A stretch of DNA of 28,376 bases from JABLTI01 sp030629105. Its GTDB lineage: Archaea > Asgardarchaeota > Heimdallarchaeia > JABLTI01. The stretch spans positions 1 to 28,376 of the forward strand of contig DAOVPS010000015.1 in the NCBI GenBank assembly GCA_030629105.1. Reading direction: 5' to 3'. Below the pieces are notes generated by a model. It saw only the letters and a program-made list of their open reading frames with translations. It did not search any database and had not been told where the DNA came from. Of this stretch, positions 14,822-23,057 are shown one piece after another (the stretch's first letter is position 1; each line of letters begins with the position of its first letter). A program made the position numbers and the translations under genes.

Positions 14822-15973
14822 TTGATAATTAGAAATAAAGCATTGTTTTTGCAATTTAGTTTATTCTTTCTTGTAATGAGTTGTTTTGGAATGATTAATA
14901 CTGCAGATTCTAATACTGCAATAGAAGATTCTCCCTTGCCGGGATACAATCAAGAATTGATATATGATACTAATAATAATCAAATTATTATGTTTGGTGG
15001 AGAGTTTAGTGGTGGAACTGAAGCAGATTTAAAGGCAACATGGATTTTTTCAAGCTACAATCAAACCTGGAGGAAACTTTCTGGTATAAATTCTCCTGAG
15101 GGTCGAAGTCTTCATCGAATGGCTTATAATACATTAACTGGTAAAATTCTTCTTTTTGGTGGTAATTCTCTTGTAGCTTTAGCTCAATTTAATGATACTT
15201 GGGAATTTGATCCTGCAACAAATCAATGGACAGAACTTCATCCAACAACTGCCCCTTCTGCCAGAGCTGCTCATACAATGTATTTTGATCCCGAATTTAA
15301 TGAAGTAATCCTTTATGCAGGAGCCATTAGCTTTTCTTCAGTTTCAAATGAGATGTGGGCTTTTAATTTTACAGCTAATAATTGGTACCAACTTCATCCC
15401 ACTGGTGGACCTGGAGCAGGTTACGGCCACTCTTTTGTATATGATGACGTGAATAAGGTTGGTGTGTTTTTTGGTGGACGATTTAATGATGGCCATTTAA
15501 AAAATGATGTCTGGTTCTTTAATCGTTCTTCTACTACTTGGACTAAGAAATACCCAACAGCAAAACCTATGGAAAGATACCATTTAGGTATGACGTCCAA
15601 TCCAAATGATGAATCCTTCATTATTTTCGGAGGTGATAATGAAGATATCCCCAATCGAGCTATGGATGATACTTGGATTTACAATTCTCAAACAAATACT
15701 TGGATAGAAGTCCATTCAACACTTAACCCACCTGCACGTTGTAAACATAAATTGGTTTTTGATCAATATCATAATAAAGTAATTTTATTTGGTGGAATAG
15801 GTGAAAGTTTCAGTGTTACCTATAATGACTTGTGGATTTTTGATCCGGATTCAATGTCTTGGAGTCAAGAATTTACAGTAATGGCACCACTTTCTATCTG
15901 GTTAGTTCTCATTAATTTTACTTCAATTGTTCTTGTTATTCATATATTGAAATTAAAATTCAAGAGGAACTAA
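14822..15973 (+). CDS. Secreted or surface-anchored Kelch-repeat protein
   Basis: An N-terminal hydrophobic signal segment (about 6-26) is followed by six Kelch-type blades, each with a hydrophobic strand ending in FGG or similar (IIMFGGEF, ILLFGGNS, VILYAGAI, VGVFFGGRF, FIIFGGDN, VILFGGIG) and a W-rich second half such as DTWEFDPATNQWTELHP. This predicts a six-bladed beta-propeller. A C-terminal hydrophobic helix (about 357-377) and a short basic tail would anchor it outside the membrane. Several N-x-S/T sequons are present. Start TTG 14822 is needed to include the signal segment; a TATA-like TTTATAAAA lies near 14750. The ligand is unknown; propellers usually bind proteins or glycans. Confidence 0.8.
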   Translation: MIIRNKALFLQFSLFFLVMSCFGMINTADSNTAIEDSPLPGYNQELIYDTNNNQIIMFGGEFSGGTEADLKATWIFSSYNQTWRKLSGINSPEGRSLHRMAYNTLTGKILLFGGNSLVALAQFNDTWEFDPATNQWTELHPTTAPSARAAHTMYFDPEFNEVILYAGAISFSSVSNEMWAFNFTANNWYQLHPTGGPGAGYGHSFVYDDVNKVGVFFGGRFNDGHLKNDVWFFNRSSTTWTKKYPTAKPMERYHLGMTSNPNDESFIIFGGDNEDIPNRAMDDTWIYNSQTNTWIEVHSTLNPPARCKHKLVFDQYHNKVILFGGIGESFSVTYNDLWIFDPDSMSWSQEFTVMAPLSIWLVLINFTSIVLVIHILKLKFKRN

Positions 15974-16088
15974 AGTATTAAAATAAACGGCAGAGTAAGA
16001 TGGTTTTAACTTAGAGCTTTTCTCTAGAGTGAAAACTTCTTATATTGTGAGTATTTACATATTATCATTATACTTCAAGGTGAAACAA

Positions 16089-16202
16089 ATGATTTGGTGG
16101 GCTTGGGTACTCATTGCTTTAGCAATTCTAGTTGGAACCATAGGAATATGTGTTATTGGTTATTTCGTTTTTCTCGCAGCTACTGCGGATTCGCGGACAT
16201 GA
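16089..16202 (+). CDS. Single-helix membrane microprotein (37 aa)
   Basis: ATG 16089 has AAGGTGA five bases upstream, among the best ribosome binding sites in the window. The 37 residues begin with MIWWAW, continue as one long hydrophobic helix with a Gly-rich middle (LVGTIGICVIGYFVF), and end with a short polar tail. TGA is at 16200-16202. A perfect hairpin follows 48 bases later. Too short for most gene finders. I know no family; small one-helix proteins often act as subunits or regulators of larger membrane complexes. Confidence 0.65.
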   Translation: MIWWAWVLIALAILVGTIGICVIGYFVFLAATADSRT

Positions 16203-16250
16203 TAACTAGGATTCACTAATGCTTGAAACCTCTCTAGAAAACAGTTAATT

Positions 16251-16269
16251 GCACCACAATTTGTGGTGC
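16251..16269. terminator. Perfect 8-bp hairpin between convergent genes
   Basis: GCACCACA and TGTGGTGC form a perfect stem with the 3-nt loop ATT. It lies between the microprotein stop (16202) and the stop of the convergent phosphohexomutase (16283), and a T/C-rich stretch follows on the plus strand. A shared termination or transcript-end element is likely. Confidence 0.6.
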
Positions 16270-16282
16270 TCATCTTTCTCTT

Positions 16283-17854
16283 TTATTTGGTTATTATTTT
16301 TTCAATGGTTTTGTTTACTTCTTCAGCTATTGTTTTTCTTTCTTTGCTTGTTGATGTTCCAAGACCAATTTCTGAGAAGACTTTTGTATATCTGCCTGTC
16401 CCACTTGGTCTAATACTGACTATCAGCATGTTTTCTTTCTTATCTTTTAGAATGAGGTTTTGACCATCTATTGATGAGTGGTAAACTACTTGGAATTGTT
16501 CATTGAAGTATTTGTTAATTTCCTCTGTAGAGTTTAACACTTTCTGAAGTCTTTGTGGATAATCTAGTTTCACCATATCTATTTGTGTTCTTACTACATC
16601 TACGGATGGATATTTCGGTAATTGGTTATCGTTTGTGAACCAGTTCATCAACCAAAGCGCTTGTTGAAAAGGTGATTTCATGCATATCGGATGTGTTTTG
16701 TTAAAGAAAATATTAGTGTAATCTGCTCCAGATATTCGGTTCATGTTTGGATCTCTTGTAAGTAATTCGGTAACACCTAAGAAGAATGCTGGTTCTCCTT
16801 GAGCTGTTGCATACACTTTTTTCGTTAACTCAGATAATGCTGAAAGCATAATAAGTGATATTCTTTCCTGGACAAGAATATAGGCATCAGATTTTCTGCT
16901 TTTTGATTCAGCGATTAACCCCGTTGTAAATGATTCCTCCTGATTATCTACAATTGTTTCTTGACCTTTCCCTGGAATTTTTAAGAGGAATGTTCTATCA
17001 GCATCTCCGTCATGATTAAAAACAGCTTTTGATTGATTCATATACTTCTGTGTCAGGTCGCCCCATATCTCTCTTGGATCCCTATCAGGTGCTATAGGAT
17101 TTAAAACATCGTTGTGAAGAACAATATCTGCATTCATTTCGCTTTTAATTAATTCCCAAACAGGTCCGGCCATACTGTGTCTACAATCAACTATGTATTC
17201 CCCTTCTATTTTCTTTAAGGGAACTACTTTTTTTATAGAAGTGAAGAATTCTTCACGCAAAGCAGACGCCTCTATTTTATCATGTCGACCTATTTCTTTG
17301 GGGTGAACCATTACATTATCTTTTATTGCCTCTTCTACTACTGGAGCAAGTGTTCTCGGTAAGAATCCATAGATTTTCTCTGATTCAAGACTTGGTGGGC
17401 ATGTTATTTCAGCTCCGTTTTTTTCAAGTAATTGAAAGGCATTTTTCGCATTAATTACTAATTTCAAACCAATGTATTGCTGGGGACTATGACTTCTCCC
17501 AAAGAAACAACCGGGTACCTTTAGTTGATAACAAGCAAACATGAATTCGGGAACTGTTACGGGTCCATCTAATTCTTTAATTGAGAGCCCACAGCGTCTT
17601 AAATACTCTCGAGCACTTACGGAAATGGATTGGTGAACCCTACTGCCATCATACCCGATTAAGATTTCACTCTCGAGAGTTTTGGCAAATGCTGCGGTAT
17701 ACCTTTCAAAGAAATCAACATTATAGGCTGAAAATAGATCCCTTGGTCCATTTGTTCCTGTTTTCTGTGCTAGTTTTATATTAAAATTGTATTCAGGAAC
17801 AGTCATGGGATTTGAGGTACTTAATTTAAGAGGTATTAGTTTTGGGAGCGTCAA
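16283..17854 (-). CDS. Divergent alpha-D-phosphohexomutase family enzyme
   Basis: All four family signatures are recognisable, in altered form (numbered on the longest frame, start 17881): the N-terminal KTGTNGPR (about 40-47), the phosphoserine loop GRSHSPQQYIGLK with Ser130, the metal loop DGDADR (291-296), and the phosphate-binding RPSGTGR (491-497). Family members interconvert 1- and 6-phosphates of glucose, mannose or glucosamine. At over 520 residues it is longer than the usual 450, and its substrate loops differ, so the sugar cannot be assigned. I place the start at TTG 17854, five bases after GGTGA; TTG 17881 and ATG 17806 are alternatives. A sugar-phosphate role would fit the flippase and glycosylated surface proteins. 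Confidence 0.8.
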   Translation of the reverse strand: MTLPKLIPLKLSTSNPMTVPEYNFNIKLAQKTGTNGPRDLFSAYNVDFFERYTAAFAKTLESEILIGYDGSRVHQSISVSAREYLRRCGLSIKELDGPVTVPEFMFACYQLKVPGCFFGRSHSPQQYIGLKLVINAKNAFQLLEKNGAEITCPPSLESEKIYGFLPRTLAPVVEEAIKDNVMVHPKEIGRHDKIEASALREEFFTSIKKVVPLKKIEGEYIVDCRHSMAGPVWELIKSEMNADIVLHNDVLNPIAPDRDPREIWGDLTQKYMNQSKAVFNHDGDADRTFLLKIPGKGQETIVDNQEESFTTGLIAESKSRKSDAYILVQERISLIMLSALSELTKKVYATAQGEPAFFLGVTELLTRDPNMNRISGADYTNIFFNKTHPICMKSPFQQALWLMNWFTNDNQLPKYPSVDVVRTQIDMVKLDYPQRLQKVLNSTEEINKYFNEQFQVVYHSSIDGQNLILKDKKENMLIVSIRPSGTGRYTKVFSEIGLGTSTSKERKTIAEEVNKTIEKIITK

Positions 17855-17937
17855 ATATTTCACCAATTGTTTCTTAATCAAATCAGAACATTAATCAATA
17901 TATTAATTTCTTCTCAATTAATTGTGTCGGTGATACT

Positions 17938-18336
17938 TTGAAATCTTTGAGTCTTGGTGGTGTCTGCGCTGATTTTACTTGTGCGATATGTTGTAAAGAT
18001 ACCAAGATGATGCTTTCATTAAATGATATTGAGAAAATCGAAAAATTAGGATATAAGAAAGATGATTTTTGCTTTCTGGATGAAGATGGTTTTTTCAAAC
18101 TTCGAAATATTAATGGTAACTGCTTCTTTTTAAAAGAAAATAAGTGTCAGATTTATGCTGATAGACCACAAGGATGTAAATTTTATCCAATAATTTTTGA
18201 TTTGGATTTAAACAAAACATCTCTTGATGAAGATTGTCCGTTAATTCACACAATCTCAGAAAAAACTTTACAAAGTTTCACTAAGGATCTGAAGAAATTT
18301 ATTAAGAGTTTACTCAAAGAAAAAGCTAATGATTAA
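17938..18336 (+). CDS. YkgJ-family cysteine-cluster protein
   Basis: This 132-residue protein matches the YkgJ family (PF03692), thought to bind zinc or iron. Cysteines are C10, C15, C18 and C19 (FTCAICCKDT), then GNCFFLKENKCQIYADRPQGC with three more, and a final C in EDCPL. The RPQGCKFYP stretch is characteristic. The exact function of the family is unsettled. TTG 17938 is preceded by GGTGA at five bases, so the start is sound. It is divergent from the phosphohexomutase, and its stop overlaps that of the alpha-solenoid gene by four bases. Confidence 0.85.
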   Translation: MKSLSLGGVCADFTCAICCKDTKMMLSLNDIEKIEKLGYKKDDFCFLDEDGFFKLRNINGNCFFLKENKCQIYADRPQGCKFYPIIFDLDLNKTSLDEDCPLIHTISEKTLQSFTKDLKKFIKSLLKEKAND

Positions 18337-19100
18337 GGTATTTTTTCTATTTTGGTTTGCAATTTCTTCGCTAATTGTATTTCATCTATGGATTCAAGGA
18401 TTTCAATAGCTTTTGTGTACTCTTTCTCAGCAATTCGATTACAATCAGGATCATCCTTATCCAGGTAGATTTGTGCTAATTTCTCATGAGAGTATGCTTT
18501 ATTCTTTTTAGATAAAGCAATATTCTTTTCCATCTTTGCTTTCTCCTCGAGTAAAGAGTGCTTAGCAAGCCTATCAAGTTCTTTTTTATCAATTAAGATT
18601 TTATCGAGTATCGTAATAATTTTCTCATACAAATTACAAACTCGATCAAACATATGTATCGCAGTTTCAAAGTCTGCATCTTTCATTGCTTCAGTACTTA
18701 AATTCTCAAAAATTTTCACAGAACTCCCAAAGCAAGTTTTTGCTCGATCATAATTCTGTATTAAACTGTACCCTGTACCTGCTTCTTCGAAATTCAGGGC
18801 AGAATTTTTTAACTCATTATTGGTTTCAGCTGTTTTTGCTTGTTGTTCAAAACCTACTGCAGCTTTTTTTACCCCAATCAAGCCTATTGCTTGGTAAAGT
18901 CTGTTTATTCTTGTTTCTTTATCAGTCATTTGCTTCCAAGCTCGAATTGCTGCAATAGCAAACTCAATTGCTTGTTCTAATTCATTGTTTTGTTGAGCTA
19001 AACCAACCAAGTGTTCATATGTCTTTGCTGAGTCCTCCCATCGACTGGCACTGTAATTTGCTTCTGCTTCTCCTTTTAGTTGGTCAATTTGAGATTTCAT
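18333..19100 (-). CDS. TPR-type alpha-solenoid protein
   Basis: The 255-residue protein is almost entirely helical, with repeated helix pairs of TPR character: YSASRWEDSAKTYEHLV, LEQAIEFAIAAIRAWKQM, SALNFEEAGTGYSLIQNYD, RAKTCFGSSVKIFENL, DFETAIHMFDRVCNLYEKI and a last pair near ECTKAIEILES-like AEKEYTKAIEILES. There is no signal peptide. Such solenoids are scaffolds for protein-protein contacts. The AxxxFEEAGxxY pattern and spacing recall eukaryotic SNAP-type solenoids, but that is only a resemblance and I would not assign it. The gene is convergent with the YkgJ gene with overlapping stops. Confidence 0.7.
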   Translation of the reverse strand: MKSQIDQLKGEAEANYSASRWEDSAKTYEHLVGLAQQNNELEQAIEFAIAAIRAWKQMTDKETRINRLYQAIGLIGVKKAAVGFEQQAKTAETNNELKNSALNFEEAGTGYSLIQNYDRAKTCFGSSVKIFENLSTEAMKDADFETAIHMFDRVCNLYEKIITILDKILIDKKELDRLAKHSLLEEKAKMEKNIALSKKNKAYSHEKLAQIYLDKDDPDCNRIAEKEYTKAIEILESIDEIQLAKKLQTKIEKIP

Positions 19101-19227
19101 TCGAAAACAAGTCCACTTGAGTTTTACAATATTTGTTTAATTAATTAAGCTTCAAAAACTCTATGGTTATGGTAAATTTGTATAAAATAAAGAAAATAGG
19201 GAAAGAAGTAATATTTGGAAACCAGAA

Positions 19228-20985
19228 TTATGTTTCATCTGATTCCGTTTCTTCTTCCGTTTCATATTCATCTAAATCAATTTCTTCGTCTGATTCTGTT
19301 TCTTCTTCCTCAATGTCTTCTGCTGCGTCTTCAGTTTTCGGAGCTCTTATTACTCTAATAAAGATGAAAGCTAGCGCTAGAACACCTATACCAATTGTAA
19401 GTACAAATGTGATTATGTATAGTATTGGTACGTCATATGGAACGGCTTCTCCAGGATTAATTTCTAAAAAGATTTCCTCTGTAATATTAAAGCCATATCC
19501 TCTTTTGTGGGCTACGATATTTACACTAACAAATCCTTTCTTTAAATTAGTTGTATTTATTACGCCTTCGTAATAGGAATTGTTTATTTGTGTCATGTAA
19601 AATGAGTCTGAGATTTGCGATGCTCTCCAAATTCTTAATGTTACATTGATGTCGTCTAGTACAGAATTATTTTGAGCATAATATGATACACTAGTGTTAA
19701 TTAATTCACCAATTTTCGCATCGTAGGCACCAACATAATAATCATCGTTACGAAGTACTGCATACATTTTCGCAACCCATTGTAAAGCTCTTTGGAAGAA
19801 TATCTCATTAAATTCATATCTTCCGACCATTGTATTATTTAGAATTTCAGCTGATCCAATGCTTAAAATTCTCGAACCAAAAGATGTTTCAACGGCAGCG
19901 ATTAAGGTGTTGTTTATACCTGCTGTTTCATTTTCCCAATATATTGTATCACCATTTGCATCCGCGTAAATTGAGTTATTTCCATAAAATAGTGAATAGC
20001 TGTCAATTAATTCATCGCTATCCGTTAAATTGCTTTCTTCTGTAAATCCAGTAATCCATGTTGCATTATATTCTAGAAGTGTTCCTGTGTACTTTATTTT
20101 AGTTATGATTTCATCTGTAAGTGGAACATATTGATTCTCATTGATTATCGGATGATCTAGGAAGTTTGTTGAGATGAATGATGATAATGTATTATTCTCT
20201 CCGTCAGTAGCTGGGAGAGTTGCATTAATGAATCTTGCAGTTGTATTATCAAATTGGAATCCGAAAGGTTTTGTAAAATTGTTTATATTTGTAAAGGCTG
20301 TAGCTTCGGATCCAGTTAAGAACATGCTTCTACCATTTTCAATAAATATTTTAACAACATCAATTTCTGATTCCGTGAAATCTTCATCAGGTTCAAGGAT
20401 CATTAACACATCAATATATCTTAGTGTATCTACAACTAAGAAATTATTTTCATTTACAATCAACTGAAAATTATTATCAGTAGTCCAATTTGCTATTCCA
20501 GAGTATTTTAATGCAATTTCTGTGGCATTTGAATTGTGACTTAAATCAAACATAATTGTAATATCCTCTGGTCTTGGTAAATCAGGCACATAGGGATCTT
20601 CCACTGTCATTGTACCTGTTGTTGAGCAATTTACTGATAAATACTCAAATGTACCTAAAGTATCAGCGACAAACTCGATATTTACGGTTGAGTTTGCAAT
20701 TATTGTTTCATTAATTCCGTACTCTAAAATTTCGAAACTATGTCCAATATCAACACTTTCTATTGTTAGATTTACAGTTGTACTTTCCTTTACTGTAAAT
20801 TCGGCCGGGGTAAATTCTGATGCGGAAACATTGATGTTTAAATAAACTGTTCCGATGTGAAATAGATCCGGCGAAATATCATCACTAATTTGATTAGGTA
20901 TTGCTTTTGTTGTCAAACCATTCCCGAGGACAATAATTGAAATTACTGTTATCGTCCATAGTAGTTTTCTTATCTTCATTTGCAA
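19228..20985 (-). CDS. Large surface protein: cupredoxin-like domain, GATase/DUF4350-like domain, membrane anchor, acidic tail
   Basis: Order of parts: signal peptide (about 3-28); cupredoxin-like beta domain (about 45-130) with VDIGHSFEI and a shortened VNCSTTGTMTV copper-loop counterpart, keeping one His, one Cys and one Met but lacking the second His; a domain at about 140-400 with VLMILEPDEDFTESEIDVVK and GRSMFLTGSEA, typical of the DUF4350/GldG/IFT52 GATase-like fold; a beta domain near 420-510; one membrane helix (about 519-547); and a 38-residue very acidic cytoplasmic tail. N-x-S/T sequons are numerous, suggesting N-glycosylation. TTG 20985 follows GAGGTG. Function is unknown; the tail may dock a basic cytosolic partner. 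Confidence 0.7.
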   Translation of the reverse strand: MQMKIRKLLWTITVISIIVLGNGLTTKAIPNQISDDISPDLFHIGTVYLNINVSASEFTPAEFTVKESTTVNLTIESVDIGHSFEILEYGINETIIANSTVNIEFVADTLGTFEYLSVNCSTTGTMTVEDPYVPDLPRPEDITIMFDLSHNSNATEIALKYSGIANWTTDNNFQLIVNENNFLVVDTLRYIDVLMILEPDEDFTESEIDVVKIFIENGRSMFLTGSEATAFTNINNFTKPFGFQFDNTTARFINATLPATDGENNTLSSFISTNFLDHPIINENQYVPLTDEIITKIKYTGTLLEYNATWITGFTEESNLTDSDELIDSYSLFYGNNSIYADANGDTIYWENETAGINNTLIAAVETSFGSRILSIGSAEILNNTMVGRYEFNEIFFQRALQWVAKMYAVLRNDDYYVGAYDAKIGELINTSVSYYAQNNSVLDDINVTLRIWRASQISDSFYMTQINNSYYEGVINTTNLKKGFVSVNIVAHKRGYGFNITEEIFLEINPGEAVPYDVPILYIITFVLTIGIGVLALAFIFIRVIRAPKTEDAAEDIEEEETESDEEIDLDEYETEEETESDET

Positions 20986-21259
20986 ATTTTACACCTCTGA
21001 AATCTAGAGAGTACGAATAAATTTCCTCTATTTAGAGGATATGTAAACGTTATCGTTCTTGCATTAAATTAAGCTTTAAAATCTTTTCTTCAAGTTTTTT
21101 TTGAAAAATATTGTTATACGTCTACAAATATGTCTTTTTTGTCCGATACATAATATTTTAATCATATGCTACATTTATCTATTGTCCAGATTGGTTAATA
21201 TGTAAATATACAAAAAGATATTAACTAATTTATGAAACTCGTTGAAGTGTGTAATTATC
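20986..21259. promoter_or_regulatory. Divergent promoter region, AT-rich
   Basis: No convincing gene. The stretch lies between the surface protein (minus) and the Roadblock gene (plus). Several TATA-like runs occur, for example ATATTTTAATCATATG near 21150 and GTAAATATAC near 21203. I see no RNA gene. Confidence 0.35.
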
Positions 21260-21628
21260 ATGTCATCAAGGGTCAATCAGATTCACGAAATACTTACAAA
21301 GTTAAAAGCAGGTCATGATGGTGTTGAAGGCTGCTTGCTAGTTACTGCTCAAGGGCTTCCAATTGATTCAGCTTTTGATAGTGGTGCTGATGAAGACCTC
21401 ATTTCTGCTATGACTGCAGCAATATCATCAGTTTCTGAAAGAGTTACTAAGGAACTTGGAAAAGGAAAAATAAACAATATTTCAATTCTAGGTGATAATG
21501 GTTATATTATTCTGCTTGATGTTGCCTCAAGAGCTGTTTTAACAGTATTAGCGAAAAATGATGCAAACCTAGGATTAATTCTATTATTATCAAGAAAATC
21601 TTGTACTCAGTTATCTGAGTTAATTTAA
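21260..21628 (+). CDS. Roadblock/LC7 domain protein
   Basis: The protein of about 122 residues is one Roadblock/LC7 domain: an N-terminal helix (RVNQIHEILTKLKA), the strand GVEGCLLVTAQGLPIDSAF, a long central helix (EDLISAMTAAISSVSERVTKEL), then strands INNISILGDNGYIILLDV and AVLTVLAKNDANLGLILLL, and a final helix. In bacteria MglB and in eukaryotes Ragulator/LC7 proteins of this fold bind and regulate small GTPases. Asgard genomes carry many. Candidate partners in the window are the GTPases at 379 and 4052. ATG 21260 is chosen; a TTG at 21242 would add six residues. Neither has a clear ribosome binding site. Confidence 0.9.
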   Translation: MSSRVNQIHEILTKLKAGHDGVEGCLLVTAQGLPIDSAFDSGADEDLISAMTAAISSVSERVTKELGKGKINNISILGDNGYIILLDVASRAVLTVLAKNDANLGLILLLSRKSCTQLSELI

Positions 21629-21639
21629 GAAATATTCTC

Positions 21640-21942
21640 TTAGAGATTTGTCCCATCAAGGTCATCGTCAGATGGGATAAGCTTTGCTAATCTTTTGAAC
21701 AACTCCAAAAATTCAACACCTGAAGGTGAAATTCGATAGATCGTTAATCCTTCATCTTCGTCATCGAAAATGAGATTTCTTGCCATCAAAAACATCAATA
21801 AGGGTTTAGCTCTGTCTACAGGTAAATTAGCAGCTCTTGAAATCCTTGTTAGTGGAAGGTCTGATTGATAATAGATGATATTCAAAATCTCATTGTAAAT
21901 CTCATATTTTGAGCGTCTTAGACTTGATCTTCTTCTCGACAT
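21640..21942 (-). CDS. Winged-helix transcriptional regulator (HTH_45-like)
   Basis: This 100-residue basic-start protein has the archaeal single winged-helix layout of COG3432/PF14947: KYEIYNEILNIIYY (helix 1), LTRISRAANLPVDRAKPLLMFLMARNLI (helix-turn-helix) and EGLTIYRISPSGVEFLELFKRL (wing and last helix). Such proteins bind DNA as dimers; the target is unknown. The SRRRSSLRR N-terminus would add DNA contacts. It is convergent with the Roadblock gene, with 11 bases between stops. ATG 21942 is the clear start. Confidence 0.85.
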   Translation of the reverse strand: MSRRRSSLRRSKYEIYNEILNIIYYQSDLPLTRISRAANLPVDRAKPLLMFLMARNLIFDDEDEGLTIYRISPSGVEFLELFKRLAKLIPSDDDLDGTNL

Positions 21943-22068
21943 AAGCTAGCACTACACAGCACAATTGTGTTTCATGTAAATAGCATTTTCTCTTCTTTAA
22001 ATATTCTTTTTCTCAAAAATCGGAGGTTTTTTATAAAACCGTTTGAAATTTACTATGGAGCGTTTAAA

Positions 22069-22323
22069 GTGAAGTTTTTCGTCTATATGGTTACGTGTTC
22101 TGATGGAACAATTTACACAGGATTTACTAAGGATCTATTGAAACGAATAGAACAACACAATTCAGGAAGTAAGGGAGCAAGATATACTAAGACCCGTAGG
22201 CCGGTTAAACTCTCTTTTGTTGAGATTGTTCAGACCCAGAGAGATGCAATGCAGAGGGAACTCGAACTGAAGAGGCTACCAAGACAGAGAAAACTTGATT
22301 TAATTAATGGAGTAGCTGAGTAA
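22069..22323 (+). CDS. GIY-YIG domain protein (UPF0213-like)
   Basis: From GTG 22069, with GGAG eight bases upstream, the protein is 84 residues, the normal length of the small stand-alone GIY-YIG proteins. It shows VYMVTCSDGTIYTGFT (the GIY...YIG pair), DLLKRIEQHNSG with the conserved Arg, GARYTKTRRPVKLSFVE and the C-terminal Glu-rich helix with RELELKRL. The family shares the nuclease fold of UvrC and homing endonucleases; the small members are suspected DNA repair nucleases without firm proof. The longer frame from 21967 has no ribosome binding site and runs through an AT-rich hairpin. Confidence 0.88.
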   Translation: MKFFVYMVTCSDGTIYTGFTKDLLKRIEQHNSGSKGARYTKTRRPVKLSFVEIVQTQRDAMQRELELKRLPRQRKLDLINGVAE

Positions 22324-22334
22324 AAGTCAGTCTA

Positions 22335-22964
22335 TTATAGCTTAATGATTTTATATAAATCAACAAAAGTAATATGCAGTTCTTTTTTGTGGAATTCAAA
22401 CTGTCTTATAATTTCAAAATCCATTTGAATGATTTGCTCAATCTTTGCTCCCAATTCTTTGCAATGTTCTTTGAAAAAATCCCTGGTTTTATCTGCATAG
22501 GGAATAATCGTATAAATTGTATCAGTAAGTGTCAATGCAATTTCTATGAAGAACCTATCTCTCGAGATGCTTTCTTTTCTCATTCCGAATGGTGGATTCA
22601 TTATTATTGTGTCTATGCCCTTCAATTTGCAATCTTCTACATCGATACATATCCAATCACAGTGTTCAGTTAGATCCATCTTTTCACAGTTCTTTTTTGC
22701 AATTTGTATGACTTCTAAATCAATATCAATACCAATTGCTTTTCTCGCTCCTAAATAAGCTGCGCCAATTGCGAGTGTACCAGTTCCACATCCTAAATCG
22801 AGGACATTTTTCGCGTAAATATCGTTATGATCGACACCTACGTTCCAAAGCATATTAGCAGCTACTCTTGCAGATGTTGGGTATTGTTCCAAATGCAATT
22901 TTGGTTCAGGAATACCTTGCAAGTTTGAAAGAAATATCTCGAGGTCTTTTCGTTTTACTCGCAA
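22335..22964 (-). CDS. METTL5-like rRNA N6-adenine methyltransferase
   Basis: The 209-residue protein has the METTL5/COG2263 layout: the N-terminal PKLHLEQYPTSARVAANML (from 21), SAM-binding motif I VLDLGCGTGTLAIGA (54-68), acidic GIDIDLE after strand 2, the catalytic NPPF (123-126) and a C-terminal EIIRQFEFHKKELHITFVDLY. Eukaryotic METTL5 with TRMT112 methylates adenine 1832 of 18S rRNA; archaeal relatives probably modify the equivalent 16S position near the decoding site. That assignment follows from family resemblance. The start TTG 22964 follows GTGA at four bases. It lies downstream of enolase on the same strand. Confidence 0.88.
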   Translation of the reverse strand: MRVKRKDLEIFLSNLQGIPEPKLHLEQYPTSARVAANMLWNVGVDHNDIYAKNVLDLGCGTGTLAIGAAYLGARKAIGIDIDLEVIQIAKKNCEKMDLTEHCDWICIDVEDCKLKGIDTIIMNPPFGMRKESISRDRFFIEIALTLTDTIYTIIPYADKTRDFFKEHCKELGAKIEQIIQMDFEIIRQFEFHKKELHITFVDLYKIIKL

Positions 22965-23016
22965 GTCTTCACAACCAAACTATGATTAACTGATTAGTTT
23001 TCTTAATAAAAAGAGT

Positions 23017-23047
23017 TCTTAAAAGGTGCGATAAAGACCTTTTAAGA
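23017..23047. repeat. Perfect 11-bp inverted repeat between enolase and the methyltransferase gene
   Basis: TCTTAAAAGGT and ACCTTTTAAGA flank the 9-nt loop GCGATAAAG. It lies 23 bases past the enolase stop and 53 bases before the methyltransferase start. It could be an enolase terminator, or an operator: each arm contains a TATA-like TTTTAAGA, the likely promoter of the methyltransferase gene. Confidence 0.6.
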
Positions 23048-23057
23048 GAATCATCTC

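Noticed and set aside
19163..19573. Plus-strand Ser-rich frame antisense to the surface protein tail
   Set aside because: Mirror of the acidic cytosolic tail of the minus-strand gene; no independent support.
21967..22068. Longer N-terminus for the GIY-YIG protein
   Set aside because: The added residues come from an AT-rich stretch with a hairpin; the GTG at 22069 has a ribosome binding site and gives the family's normal length.
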